The notes under the pieces are model-generated. The model worked only from the letters and a program-made list of their open reading frames with translations, was not told the DNA's origin and did no database searches. Made by a program: the position numbers and the translations under genes. A DNA stretch of 64,000 nt from Tetranychus cinnabarinus (lineage: Eukaryota; Arthropoda; Arachnida; Trombidiformes; Tetranychidae): the NCBI GenBank assembly GCA_022266195.1, contig WHVY01000001.1, forward strand, positions 11,346,001 through 11,410,000, written 5' to 3'. The stretch's first letter is position 1. Every line of letters starts with the position of its first letter. Of this stretch, positions 37,590 through 47,741 are shown one piece after another.

Positions 37590-38800
37590 ATGTCGGTGCG
37601 AAGTAAGAAACATGGCTGTCGTCGTAGGAGCGCAATACCTGGTCGACCTGGGGACATGAGAAATGTTAATTCTATCTCTGTTCCTTATGGAATACCAAAA
37701 AACATGAAAAGAAACCTTGTTTTTCATCAGACTCTGGTGAAGCCTTTGAAAAGGACCCAAATCTGTACTATTGTCGTTTCTTTGACACCGCTTTCACTGA
37801 TATTAAAAAGATTCCGAATGAATAAAGAGACCTTCCACGTGCTACTTGATCTCATCAAAGATGCCATGGAAATATTTGGTAAAAGAAATAATCCTGTTAG
37901 TCCCGAAAATCAACTACTTATAGCATTGAGATTCTTTGCAACTGGTTCATTTCAAATAGTGAGCGGTGATCTTATTGGGTTTGCTCAATCAACAATTTCA
38001 CGAACAGTACTAAAGGTGTCTACTGTTTTAGCAAGAAATTTCCACAATTCATTGTTTTTCCATCTCCAACAGAAGAAGCCAAGGTAAATATGAATATACG
38101 CCAGCGGATACTCATTCACGTATTCAGTTGCATTCTGGGTTTTTAAAGATCGCAGGCTTTCCTGGTGTAATTGGTGTTGTTGATGGAACTCATATTAAAG
38201 TGAAAGTACCGAAAGATTTACATGAAAGATTCAGAAACCGAACAAATGAGATAACAGTTAACTGTCAAGTTGTTTTTGACTATAATATGAAATTTTTACA
38301 CATTAGTGCAAGATGGCCAGAAAGTACTCACGATAGTAGGATATTTGAACACAGTGAACCATATTACGTATTAGAATCACAAAGTTATACAGGAAATTTG
38401 CTCGGTGATTCAGCATATCCATGTAAAACGTATCTTATGACACCATTAAGTGATCCTAATACGCTAGCGGAGATGATTTATCAGAAGAAACATATAAAGA
38501 CGAGGAATTTGGTCGAAAGGAGTATCGGAGCATTGAAAAAAGGGATTTCATTGTTTGTATGACCTACGTTTCAAAACTTCATTGACCGTTATATTAGCCA
38601 CAGCAGTTCTTTGGGATTTTCTGCTTATTGAAAAAGATGAATTTGTAGAAGAAGATACAGATATAGATGAAAATCCAATTGTTCATCGTGAATTGGAAAG
38701 AATTGAGCAAGGGACACAAGCAGGTTTTGATAAGCGATATTTGTTAATAAATCAATTTGAACCAAGGTCCGCTAGAGTGCCTTCAACATCGACCGAGTAG
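37590..38800 (+). pseudogene. PIF/Harbinger (HARBI1-like) transposase, frame-shifted
   Basis: Three overlapping frames give one DDE_Tnp_4-type nuclease. The N-terminal part (37590-38087) contains a helix-turn-helix-like region ending FAQSTISRTVLKVSTVLAR. The catalytic part (38128-38562) shows the first Asp in GVIGVVDGTHIKVKVP, the second in GNLLGDSAYPCKTY, and the Glu in KTRNLVERSIGALKKG. The C-terminal tail is at 38555-38800. Breaks fall near 38080-38130 and at 38555, so about two one-base frameshifts separate a once continuous protein. It converges with the Myb-like gene on the opposite strand and their 3' ends overlap by about 49 bp. A transposase plus a Myb-like partner is the usual Harbinger coding set. 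Confidence 0.88.
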
Positions 38801-39455
38801 TCTATTCCAGAGGCTGCAAGGACTTGTTTAATTTGAAGATCAAGAAATAATTGTTTCCTTTTCATATTCTTCATCTTTTGGATCAAAACAGCCTTTTCCA
38901 ATTCCATTTTCGCAATAAAAACATTTTTTTCCTCTATCGAAGCGTATTTTCTTGCTTTGTTTTGTTCCATCACTGGCTGTTTAGTTGATGCTAACGTAAT
39001 TTGTGATGATTCATTTTCTTCATCTAGAGTAAGAACATCTGACTGAGAAAAGAACTTGGCATCTGAATCAAATTGGTTGTCATATGGCTTTATGGTATCT
39101 CCAATCACATTAATAACTTTACTGTTGATTGAAAGATTTCACTTTCCTTTTGACCAACACCAGTTTTTATGGTTTCTTTCTTGCTTTCCGCTTGAGCATT
39201 TTTAGCACGAGTTACCATGTTTTTAAAACAAACCTTCAACTGATCACCATTAAAATTTGTTTTATCTCCGTTAGCGGAATTAAAACTTTGAGCGATTTCA
39301 CACCAGAAGTTTCTCTTGGCAATAGAAGTATCTTTGTACTTGTTTCGGTTCGTTGTTAACTCTTTCTTAGGATGATCTTCAATAAGAGAAACCAGAAGTT
39401 CCTTTTCTTTATCAGTAAAATTTTTACCACGAACTTTCGTCATGCTTAGGCACAA
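38752..39455 (-). pseudogene. Harbinger-associated Myb/SANT-like protein
   Basis: The frame at 39455-39105 holds a Myb/SANT-like DNA-binding domain of the kind found in PIF/Harbinger accessory proteins (GKNFTDKEKELLVSLIEDHP ... RNFWCEIAQSFN ... LKVCFKNMVTRAK). A one-base shift at about 39106 leads into a Glu/Lys-rich coiled-coil tail at 39108-38752 (EKNVFIAKMELEKAVLIQKM). Together these make about 230 aa. A strong acceptor (tttatattattttttctag) lies just before the first codons, so an upstream exon is likely. In this superfamily the Myb-like protein helps bring the transposase to the element ends. The frameshift suggests an inactive copy, although only one base is involved. Confidence 0.8.
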
Positions 39456-39499
39456 AATCTAGAAAAAATAATATAAATTAATGAAAAAAACTTTATTAG

Positions 39500-40676
39500 C
39501 TAATAACCACCATAGCCAGCAGGAAGATAATTAACAATAGCAGGAGGTTCGCTTTGGGATCTGGTGAAAGGCAAAGATGTTGAATTGTCTAATCAGACAA
39601 TTCATCGTCTGCCATGTTGGCAAGGTTACTGTGACAAGCAACAGTAATTTCACCCTCTGTCCTAAAATGTAATTGATCTACTGGGTTATTCAAAAGTAAC
39701 GCAAGACTTTTTTCGCTTATAACAGTGCAAATTTCGTCCCCATATTTTTTCAATGGTCTTTTTACATCAGTACAATTTGTTTCGAGCGGTTTTTAAAATT
39801 TCGATTTTTCTATGATAGTTGCGATAGATTGCATGGTAAGCTTAAACTAAAGAGTCAGGAACCTGAAATTATCATGGAAAAATCGAAATTTTAAAAACCA
39901 TTCGAAACAAATTGTACTGATGTAAAAAGACTATTAAAAAAATATGGGGACGAAATTTGCACGGACGGCGCTGTTATAAGCGAAAAAAGTCTTGCGTTAC
40001 TTTTGAATAACCCAGTACATCAGATCTACATAATGGGCAGAGTTTAAAATTACTGTTGCTGAGCACAAGAAACCAATTGAGGGAACGCTTAATACAAAAG
40101 ACATGGTTGCAGGGGAAACAATAACATCTTTCGGAGGCTGGAGATAAAATGGCACATTCCAAGTCCGCTAGCGAACCTTTCTCAAAAGTGACGTCAACGA
40201 TAACATCAACACCATCTCCAATATCGAGCGAGTATGGAGTAGTGTTGGAATCGTTGGACGAATTCGCGTTCTATTGTAATAAAAAGAAGCTTGTTCCTAT
40301 TGATCCTGAATGGTTTTCGCAAAAAAAATAATCATTAAATAATTGTTTATATTACGCTAGCGAAAAAAACTTAATAGAATTTTCATGATGTGCTCGGCGA
40401 GAAATGGAGATGGTGTTCTAATATGGCACAATACATAAAAAAGTTGAAAGAATGTTAAACATGTTGAATATTTTTCAGTAAAATATTACTTACAATCATT
40501 TGAGGACTTGGTCGAAATGTGAATTCGATGACATTGCCTGCATCCATATCATTCCTGAAAACATGATGTTTGCCGAATGTGCAATTAAACCTGAAGCATT
40601 TGGATTGAGACTGGTCCTGCAAAACATCAGGATCTCTTCTAGGTTCTGAGGTTGTCGGTGATGAAAATATAAACAA
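39500..40676 (-). pseudogene. Spliced RING-like gene interrupted by a MITE
   Basis: Exon A (about 40676-40494) ends at a consensus donor (gtaagtaat). Exon B starts at 40270 after the acceptor ttctttttattacaatag, and both junctions are phase 0. Exon B encodes a RING-like block, LECAILSPASERCYCFPCNH then VFC...CPLCRSDV, in which two expected cysteines are replaced (Leu in CAIL; Arg after CIK). A 335-bp foldback element (39681-40015) lies in the Val codon of SDV. Removing it with one TA restores the frame into DQLHFRTEGEITVACHS and on to a stop at 39589. One further shift would extend it to a stop at 39500 (ending YLPAGYGGY). It could belong to the adjacent Harbinger element or be an unrelated decayed gene. 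No start codon was found. Confidence 0.55.
39681..40015. mobile_element. 335-bp foldback MITE with TA target duplication
   Basis: Two ~130-140-bp arms are inverted copies: the left starts CTGGGTTATTCAAAAGTAAC and the right is its complement ending GAATAACCCAG. Only about 60 bp of unique sequence separates them. TA dinucleotides flank both ends (39679-39680 and 40016-40017), as expected for Tc1/mariner-type insertion. There is no coding capacity. The insertion splits the RING-like frame. Confidence 0.9.
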
Positions 40677-40868
40677 TGTGAAAAAATGTAAACAAACACT
40701 TGTTGAGGGACAATTTATAAATTGTATATTGGTAAAGTTAGCATCAAAAAGGTTGAGCTCATTTTTTGCTCATTGCTCAGCTCAAGGTTGCATTACATTT
40801 CATTTGAGATCATATGATCTGAGCTTTAAATGAGTTCAATTGGTGAAACAAAAATTTTATTTAATCTC

Positions 40869-40931
40869 AAAATCAGTTGATTCGAAGATCAAATTAATCT
40901 TAGTTTTGGTCTCGGTTGGTGAATACAGGCC
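40869..40931 (-). mobile_element. Candidate Harbinger terminal inverted repeat
   Basis: Read on the minus strand, the segment starts ggcctgtattcaccaaccga, a terminus shape I associate with animal PIF/Harbinger elements. It is preceded (plus strand, 40932-40934) by TTA, the typical 3-bp target. No clear partner was found to the left of the transposase (36.4-37.6 kb), so the element is probably truncated on that side. Confidence 0.4.
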
Positions 40932-40934
40932 TTA

Positions 40935-41620
40935 GTTTAATAGAGTTTGAGCATTGCATGTACCGGGCGTTTTTTTTTCAATTTACGCCTGTTCGTGGTT
41001 ATAACTCACGAACCAAAAGTCATAGAGACTTGATACTTACGGTATAGACTTTTGGCGAATGCACAACGATATGTTTACAGTTTCAAGGTCATCCAAGGTC
41101 ATTTGTCGTCTTTTGCTCCTTTTGACCTTCAAGCCATTTCAACGTCATTTTCAGATAGCATTTTGCTTTTTCTATCGTTTTACCTCAACAACAAACTTCT
41201 AACATTGCTTCTGCGGATACAAATTGAAATTGAATCATTCTTGCCGGTCTTAGTCTGTACTATGAGGAGAGCGGAGGAGTTAAACCAAGGGAGGAGTTAA
41301 ACCTACATGAAGAATAATTATTTTCTTGAGTTTTCTATCTTCATTTTAGACTATTCTTTTGTTAAAGTTGTCAGATACTTTTGTTCCCATTATTCATTGT
41401 TATATCAAAAAGAAAAAGGGTGGTCTAATTAGTTCATTGTTTTAGCTGTTCTCTCATAATCATCTTTTTATGAATAATTTGTTTTTCTCCTTATGTATTT
41501 TTGTACTTACCGATACAAGAGTTATTTTTTACATTTATGAAGCTTTTCATTATTCATATTTCAAGAAAATTTCATGTCTAATAATTGTTTTTTTTTGAAT
41601 AAATGATTTTGAATTTGAAT
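40935..41620. other. Unclassified repeat-like sequence
   Basis: No gene. Contains aaggtcatccaaggtcattt and a short duplication (gaggagttaaacc twice, about 41273-41302), which look like transposon 3'-end sequence. Similar 'aaggtcat...tcgaaaa' text recurs at 45.7-45.9 kb. Confidence 0.35.
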
Positions 41621-41889
41621 TATGCATATTAAATATTTTATTTTGATTTGATATTGTTTTTGATTTGTTATACATTTTATAATAATTTTTGAGGAAAATA
41701 TGTGTTATATTGATTGGTATTTTATCTGTTTTATATTTTAGAGAATGGGAATCTTTAGGTTGAATAATTTGGGGATTGGTTACATTTTTTGTGTTTTTTA
41801 TTACATTATTGAGGAAATATTGATTTTGGTTGCGATAAACAATTGTTGTTGGGGTTTACTAATTTTTTGAGGGAAGTTTAGAGTTTTTA

Positions 41890-43139
41890 TGGTGGGATCA
41901 CGTAAGTATAGTCATAGTTAGTTTTGGAAATTTCCATGATCAGTCTTTCCATATATTTTGGGCATTTTCTGTCTCTTACTGAGTGGCCCTTTTTTCACAA
42001 TTGGGACAGAAATAATTATTTGCTTCATTTTTGATTGAACATTCATCTGTGTGTCTTTTGCCACAGTATTCACACACCCTTTGGCCTATGCACTCGCTGT
42101 GACCGTATTTCCAGCACTTCCTACATTGAATAATCTTGAAGTAGTCTGACACATGGTATGTTTCACATCTCCATGTGATTTGTCCCCTTAATTCCTCAAT
42201 TCTATTTCTTACTGTTTGATTTACCCTGAATAGCAAATAATTATTTTTGTTACTTTTGAGAATCATTTTAGTTTCTTTACCCAATTGGTTTTCTTCTATT
42301 ACTTCTTCGATGAAATCATTAATTTTATCTTTTAATTTATGTATTTTTAAGCCTTTAATCCAAATTACTGGATCAAAGGGTGTAGGTGATGTTGCTTTTA
42401 TGTTATGTTTTTCTAGCTCTTTAATAATTATTTGGATGTTTGTTTGGTTTCTTATTCTAATTGTTATTCCCTGTTTGTTTGTGTTAATTTTTTTGATTGC
42501 TGTTTTGATTTCCCCTTTTTCTTTCAGATTTCTAACTAATTGTTCTAGTTGGTTTGGGGTTACATTTTGTTTGGTTGCGAGGATGATTGGATCTTTAGGG
42601 ATTTCTTCTATCTTTAGCCAATGTTTCGGGATGGGTTCAGTGGATTTACCTGAAATAATTTTTATGATTTTTGGGTCTTTGGGATACACTATTTCGCCAG
42701 CCTGAATAATTGTTTTTTTTTCTCTTTTTTGCTTCCGATGTAGTCAATGGACTTGTTGTATTCTTTCCAGATTTGTTCATGGTTTCCATTTCGACTTTTG
42801 ATATTAGTGCTTTTAGTTTCCATGTCTTAACTCGGCCAATTTCAATTCGCTTTTTGTTGCTGCATCCTCAATAATTGTTTTGATTGATAGAATTCTTTGT
42901 CTATCGGTGTCTGTTAGTTTTCCCCAAAGTTCGTCGTTTATTTCATCTTTTCCATATTTGTACAGTTTGAGAGCCCAATCAGTTGTATCTTTGTTGCTTG
43001 GTACTTTTACAATAATTGTTGCGTTTTTGTTTGGTATTTTCGGGTCTGAGGATATATTTTCACTTTCTGTGTCCTTGTCAAGGTCACCTTGTGGTTTACC
43101 ACTCTGTTGATTACTATGGTCATTCATTTTATTGATCAC
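41890..43139 (-). pseudogene. Non-LTR retrotransposon ORF1 (Gag-like), frame-shifted
   Basis: Two frames (43139-42813 and 42689-41976) separated by shifts in A-rich runs make one Gag-like ORF1. The long segment ends in CCHC-type zinc knuckles: CRKCWKYGHSECIGQRVCEYC and CGKRHTDEC. A third, CPNCEKKGH...RKC, is recovered only by a one-base shift in a run of six A at about 41989-41994, after which the frame continues to about 41890 (KYMERLIMEISKTNYDYTYV). The architecture matches ORF1 of Jockey/I-like LINEs, an RNA-binding chaperone. No reverse transcriptase follows in the expected place, so the copy is truncated or internally deleted. Downstream sequence is AT-rich. Confidence 0.75.
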
Positions 43140-43232
43140 TTTAACTTTTAATAATTGTTGTATAATGTAGAATTATTAGTGATGATTGTTCACAATTATA
43201 GTTAAGGTATAATTTGAGTGAAATTGTTAAAT

Positions 43233-43376
43233 GTGGTCAATTGACTTAGATTTGTGTAAGAAGAGGATTTTTGAAGTAGCCAGCAATCAACTCAATAATA
43301 AGCTTGAACTTCCATCCGAGACTTTTACCTTCAAAATAAGTGTATTTGAAACAAAATTCCTTCAGGTAAGCTTCCT
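43233..43376 (+). other. Exon-like reading frame of unknown identity
   Basis: A frame beginning ATGTGGTCAATTGAC and ending KLELPSETFTFKISVFETKF-LQ meets a consensus donor (cttcaggtaagc). It looks protein-like but no family was recognised and no partner exon was found. It could be part of a transposon. Confidence 0.25.
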
Positions 43377-43434
43377 TATTAGCTGCTCTCGACTCTTTAG
43401 GTATGTTTTTCTCTTTAGGTATGTTTAAACTTTT

Positions 43435-44216
43435 TCAAAATCTTTCAATTTTTTGTGTATGTACAGTGTTGTCATCAGGATCAATAAAATTTTGGCTATG
43501 ATTGACGGATTTATGGATATAACCAAGATTCTCAAAGTCCAGGTACCCACCCCATTTGTCCGTCATCACCGTGTGTTCCTGGTTAAGCCATCGACTTAAC
43601 AGTTTAGTTAATGTTGTTTTGCCTCTTTTTTTGACCACTTGGGCAAAGTGTTTCTTGAACCACGCTCAACACCGCCAACAACCCAAGTACCATTGATTTC
43701 ACCAGACAAGACTCGGTCAACATTATTCTTCCTCTTGAGATGATACTTTCATCTATTTCGACAATTTTTTCTTCGCCTCCAATTGAATCTTGATTATTGA
43801 TCAAGTGTTTAATCATTAGCTTCTTTTTATGGTCACAAATTGTTTGTTTACTATGATCAGTATAGTCATTCATCTTCTTGTTGTTACCCTCCGAACACCA
43901 ACGAAATACAATATAAATATATAAATTGTCAATAAGAGAGAGACGAGAAGAGTCAACCAAGTGTTTTTGCCAGGTGATATTTTGATCGAACAACGGTTAC
44001 ACCGATGAACATAATCAAACTTCGATGTTTTTCGATGTACTATTTTCATAGTGCCATAGCAACCACTAGTGGACAAACACTTGTATCCATTTAAAGGTGG
44101 AATTAGTTGAAATGTTTAGCAAAATTTAGTCCTGGGTACTCTGCATCTAATTGTTTTAACATTGAAACAAAATTTTTAGCTTTTAAATTATTGAAAAAAT
44201 TATAATTGAAATCCAT
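43435..44216 (-). pseudogene. Merlin-type (IS1016/ISXO2-like) transposase, broken
   Basis: Reading minus, an ATG at 44216 starts MDFNYNFFNNLKAKNFVSML. Shifted frames then give a Cys-rich zinc-binding-like segment (TSGCYGTMK...HRCNRCS), the FRWCSEG block, the catalytic EKIVEIDESIISRGR, a damaged middle, and at 43638-43435 the second catalytic block TDKWGGYLDFENLGYIHKSV with HSQNF and the final T-Q-K-I-E-R-F. This order matches the ISXO2-like DDE domain of Merlin DNA transposons. At least three frame breaks occur (near 44105, 43990 and 43630), so it is inactive. Terminal repeats were not recognised. Confidence 0.8.
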
Positions 44217-44396
44217 GTTAATTTAACTAAAGTAAAGTGAAGACAACAATCCCACATCTGACCACACATAAAGTATTGTGCACTTGTGCACTGTGCAAGC
44301 ATCTTTAATTTCTCATTCCTTTAGTCTTGTTTTGGTAAAATAATAACACAACAATGGCAACCAGATCAACTTTAATTACGCGAATTACATTTGTAA

Positions 44397-44824
44397 ATGG
44401 AGAAGAAGTGGCCCGTTGCTGGACCTTCAACACAAACTGCAGCAGCCCCGAGCGATGGTTATTATGACGTGGAAAAATTTACCCGTTGTTTCCGCGCCGT
44501 GAAAGAAGGTAAATCCCACGCCGAGTTATGGGCCGTAGCGTATTGGAAGCCAACACCTGTTACGATGCCTGAAATTGATTAGTATGACCAACACATACCG
44601 GTAAGAAAAGCCACAAAAGAGGATCTGGATCTTCTAAACGGCTACGATCCAACCCGACGCATACCTGGTAAGTTCAATTGTCGGTGCTGCGCAAAAGGCG
44701 GAAACCAGATGATAACGCATGCAAAGGGATGCCCCTACCCAGGATCTATTAGACATAATTGTGTTGTCTGGGGTTGTCTGGGGAAGCGTATAATAAAAAG
44801 GCATATTGCTGATGAGGGTCAATG
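44397..44824 (+). other. Cys/His-rich reading frame with one in-frame stop
   Basis: From an ATG at 44397 the frame reads 61 codons (including GYYDVEKFTRCFRAVKEGKS) to a TAG at 44580-44582. It then continues in the same frame for about 80 codons to a TGA at 44822-44824. The second part is rich in Cys and His (KFNCRCCAKGGNQMITHAKG, then GCPYP, HNCVVWGC), suggesting a zinc-binding fold. An alternative ATG in another frame lies at 44354. The stretch is visibly richer in G+C than its neighbours, with CpG-containing codons, and lies inside the transposon cluster. I do not recognise the family; a transposon- or virus-derived gene with one disabling stop is possible. Confidence 0.4.
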
Positions 44825-46448
44825 ATGATTAGAGCTAGAAGTATCAAATATCCTAATTTCATTTGATTTCCGAGGTAAACTCTGGTTAGATGAAAGTAAA
44901 GATGAAATAGTGGAGGATTCGTCAAAGCTCTCTTTTTCACTGTTAGCATTAGCTTATTGACTGTACTCAATATCACCATGATTATCACAACCATCCTAAG
45001 GTTTGAATCTGCTATCACAAGCTCTTTGAAACCGAATTCAAGATGGCATTCAATTGCTGAAGATGAGGATATTTTGATATTATTTTACATATTGGTTGAT
45101 CTCGTGTTAGTAGCCTTACTGCTTTATCCAGTTTCAACAAAAGACTAAGAAGATGTTTCAAAGTGATAACCTTGCATATAGCAATTATTACAAATATAAT
45201 TTCCAAGTGATATCTGCACATTTCAATGAGAAAATGATGAGTCTGTGAGTGCACATAGCAATCTTGTGTAACATGCTCGATTTCCCGATCGATCGATCAA
45301 GGTTATCCAAAGTCAATCCTTTATTCGACCTCTAATTGGCATAGAAAGGTTATCTACTGAAATCGCCAAATTTTTCTGGCCCGATAGTGTTAGCCATAAC
45401 TCATACTGGCTAAAGGATATGAGTGATCCCTTAACATTCAATTAATCAGCTAAATTACATTCATCTTTCTGATGGTATGTGTTATGAACATATGACTAAC
45501 ACTATCTGGTTACAAAAATTTTGTGATTTCAGAAAATGACTTTACAATTCCAATTAGAGACTAAATAATGAATTGACCTTGAATAACCTTGCGCGTTCGA
45601 ACTTATGGTTGTGCAACCTTCATAAGTTCATAGCTCAAGTCTATGGTCTGTAGCACTTGCCATTCGTGCGTTAAGCCTTCACGAAGGCGTAAAATGCAAA
45701 GGTTAAAATTCAAAGGTCATTATCTCGAAAAGTATAGGTCTCAGAAATGGATTCAATTCATGGGTTTTTCAGCATGATTATACTCTAGAAAGTATGTAAA
45801 ACCAGCATTTACTCATGGTGCAGATTTAAAGGCCATTTTCTCGAAAACTATTGGTCACAGAAAAAAATGCGTTTTGGATTCGGTCTATTCAAAACATCTG
45901 AATTAATCATCTCATAAAATTCTAAATTTTTGGCGAAAATGGTCTTTATCTTTTCATTTTATACAATAAGATGATGTTGAGTGATTTCCATTTGGCCTTT
46001 CTACCCTTTTCCCTTCAGGGGGAATCTTTAGATTGGATTAATTGCTTAAGCTGTAAAATGAAATGTTTCCCTCTGTAGTTCACTTAGATGTCAGTACTCC
46101 GAAAAATCAAAATATGCGGAGTCAACTGTAATTATAATTTGTGTTGTGTTTTATTCTTATTTGTAAAATATTATTTCTTCCTCAGTGTTTAAAGAGTCAT
46201 CAGTAATTGGATAATAATTTAAATGCCTCAAAATGTGTGTTGAAGCCCAACCTCTGTCCTCAGCTCGAGTCTGTTACCGACTATGCACCTCTCCCGGACA
46301 GACGAGCTAGAGATACAAGCCATCTCGTAAAAAAGCTTGAGCAATTTATAATTCTATTTCCATTGTATTTTTCTTTTTAAATTGAATTAGGAATATAGTA
46401 TTATGATTAATTACAACAAAAAGTATTACAATGAAGAATTTCAATGAA
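44825..46448. other. Non-coding stretch with a local repeat
   Basis: No gene supported. A unit containing aaggtcattatctcgaaaa...ggtctcagaaa (about 45709) recurs diverged at about 45826 (aaggccattttctcgaaaa...ggtcacagaaa). A GC-richer patch at 46235-46330 (ctcagctcgagtctgttacc) is unexplained. Confidence 0.4.
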
Positions 46449-46450
46449 TA

Positions 46451-47739
46451 AAAGGTGTCTAACAATAAGTGGAACTAGTTTCAAATGCATAATTAACGGT
46501 TTTTAACAAGGATTAAATAAAAAATAAAGTTACAAAATAAAAGATTGCACTTTCAAGATTAATTTGATACCAAAATTAAACTTGATTCCGTGAATTAAAT
46601 ATGTTTAATAAGGCCGAACGCGATGCCCTCGCGGAAAGAGTTATTTCATTTTATTGTGATGCTGGTGCATTTGATTCAAACGTGACCTGGCCACACTTCA
46701 AACCTGAAGGAATTCCAAAGACAACATTTTACCGCATAATTCAAAGGTATAATGATGAAAAAAGTGAAAACAAACTCTCCACCAGGTCGACCGGTCAAAA
46801 TAATGACCCACAAAGTTTTAAGTGCTGTGCAAAATTTGTATACGGACAACCCTTAGATAACAGAGACTAAAGCAGCAAAAAGATGAAATTAACTAAATCG
46901 ACCCTTGGCCATATTAAGAGAAAAAATGTAAACATGAAATCAAGGGTTAAAATTACCAAACCCAAGGCCGCTCAAGAGCAACAAAATCACTCCATAAAAA
47001 ATTCCGGTAAACTTTACCGCAAACTTTACCGTAAAAAAGGAACTGTTTTAATCATCGACGATGAAACTTATGTCCCTGCCGACCCATCTCAAGTACCCGG
47101 AAGACATTTCTTTACATGCTCTGATCCTGAAAATTTTCCAATCGAACATAAAATTAAACAAAAAAGCAAATTTCCAAAGCGGTTTTTAGTATGGCAAGCC
47201 CATTGATGAGTTCGGAAATGTGACCCGCCCATTCATCACAGAATCGACAAGGAAATCAGATATTTATATAAAACATTGTCTGAAATCTATTTTATCAAAA
47301 TTCATCAAAAAATATCACCCGAATTCCCCTGTTTTATTCTGGCCTGACATGGCAACTGTTCATTATACGAAGCCGGTTATGCAATGGTTAGCGGAAAATG
47401 ATTTCGATTTTGTTGAAAAGGACGAAAACTGTCCAAATTTGCCTCAAGCTCGTCCTATCGAGAAGTTCTGGGCATTGTGTAAAGCTGAATATGCCAAAGA
47501 AAAAAATATGGCCTCAAATCTTGAGGAATTCAAAAAAACCTGGACAAAAATCTCGAAAAAAGTAGCTTGTCGTTCTGCACTGAATCTGATGAAAGGTGTG
47601 AGGTCAAAACTTTTAAAAATCTCCCAAAATGGAGTATTTAGTGTAAAATAAAGATTTTTAAAAAAATTTATCGCTTAATTAATCAGATCTTTGAAAAAAA
47701 TCCATTTTTCTGCAGTTCTACTTATTGTTAGTCACCCTT
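46451..47739 (+). mobile_element. Mariner-type element with TIRs and TA duplication
   Basis: Ends are TA + AAAGGTGTCTAACAATAAGT (left, 46449 on) and, read from the right, TA + AAGGGTGACTAACAATAAGT. The inverted repeats are about 23-25 bp with three mismatches, and the TA target is duplicated (46449-46450 and 47740-47741). The 1,289-bp length equals a full mariner element, and the transposase lies inside in the expected orientation. Confidence 0.92.
46601..47651 (+). pseudogene. Mariner-like transposase, three broken frames
   Basis: Frame 1 (46601-46870) has an N-terminal helix-turn-helix region (PKTTFYRIIQRYNDEKSENK). Frame 2 (46883-47206) carries the first catalytic Asp in TVLIIDDETYVPAD and ends KRFLVWQAH. 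Frame 3 (47220-47651) has the second Asp in LFWPDMATVHY and the third acidic residue as Glu in ARPIEKFWALCKAEY. The order and spacing are those of an IS630/Tc1/mariner DDE transposase. Two small shifts, near 46870 and 47205, break the gene, so this copy is inactive despite well-kept ends, suggesting a fairly recent death. Confidence 0.88.
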
Positions 47740-47741
47740 TA

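Noticed and set aside
40149..40331. 60-codon plus-strand frame
   Set aside because: Antisense to the RING-like exon, whose frame, splice sites and cysteine pattern explain the openness better.
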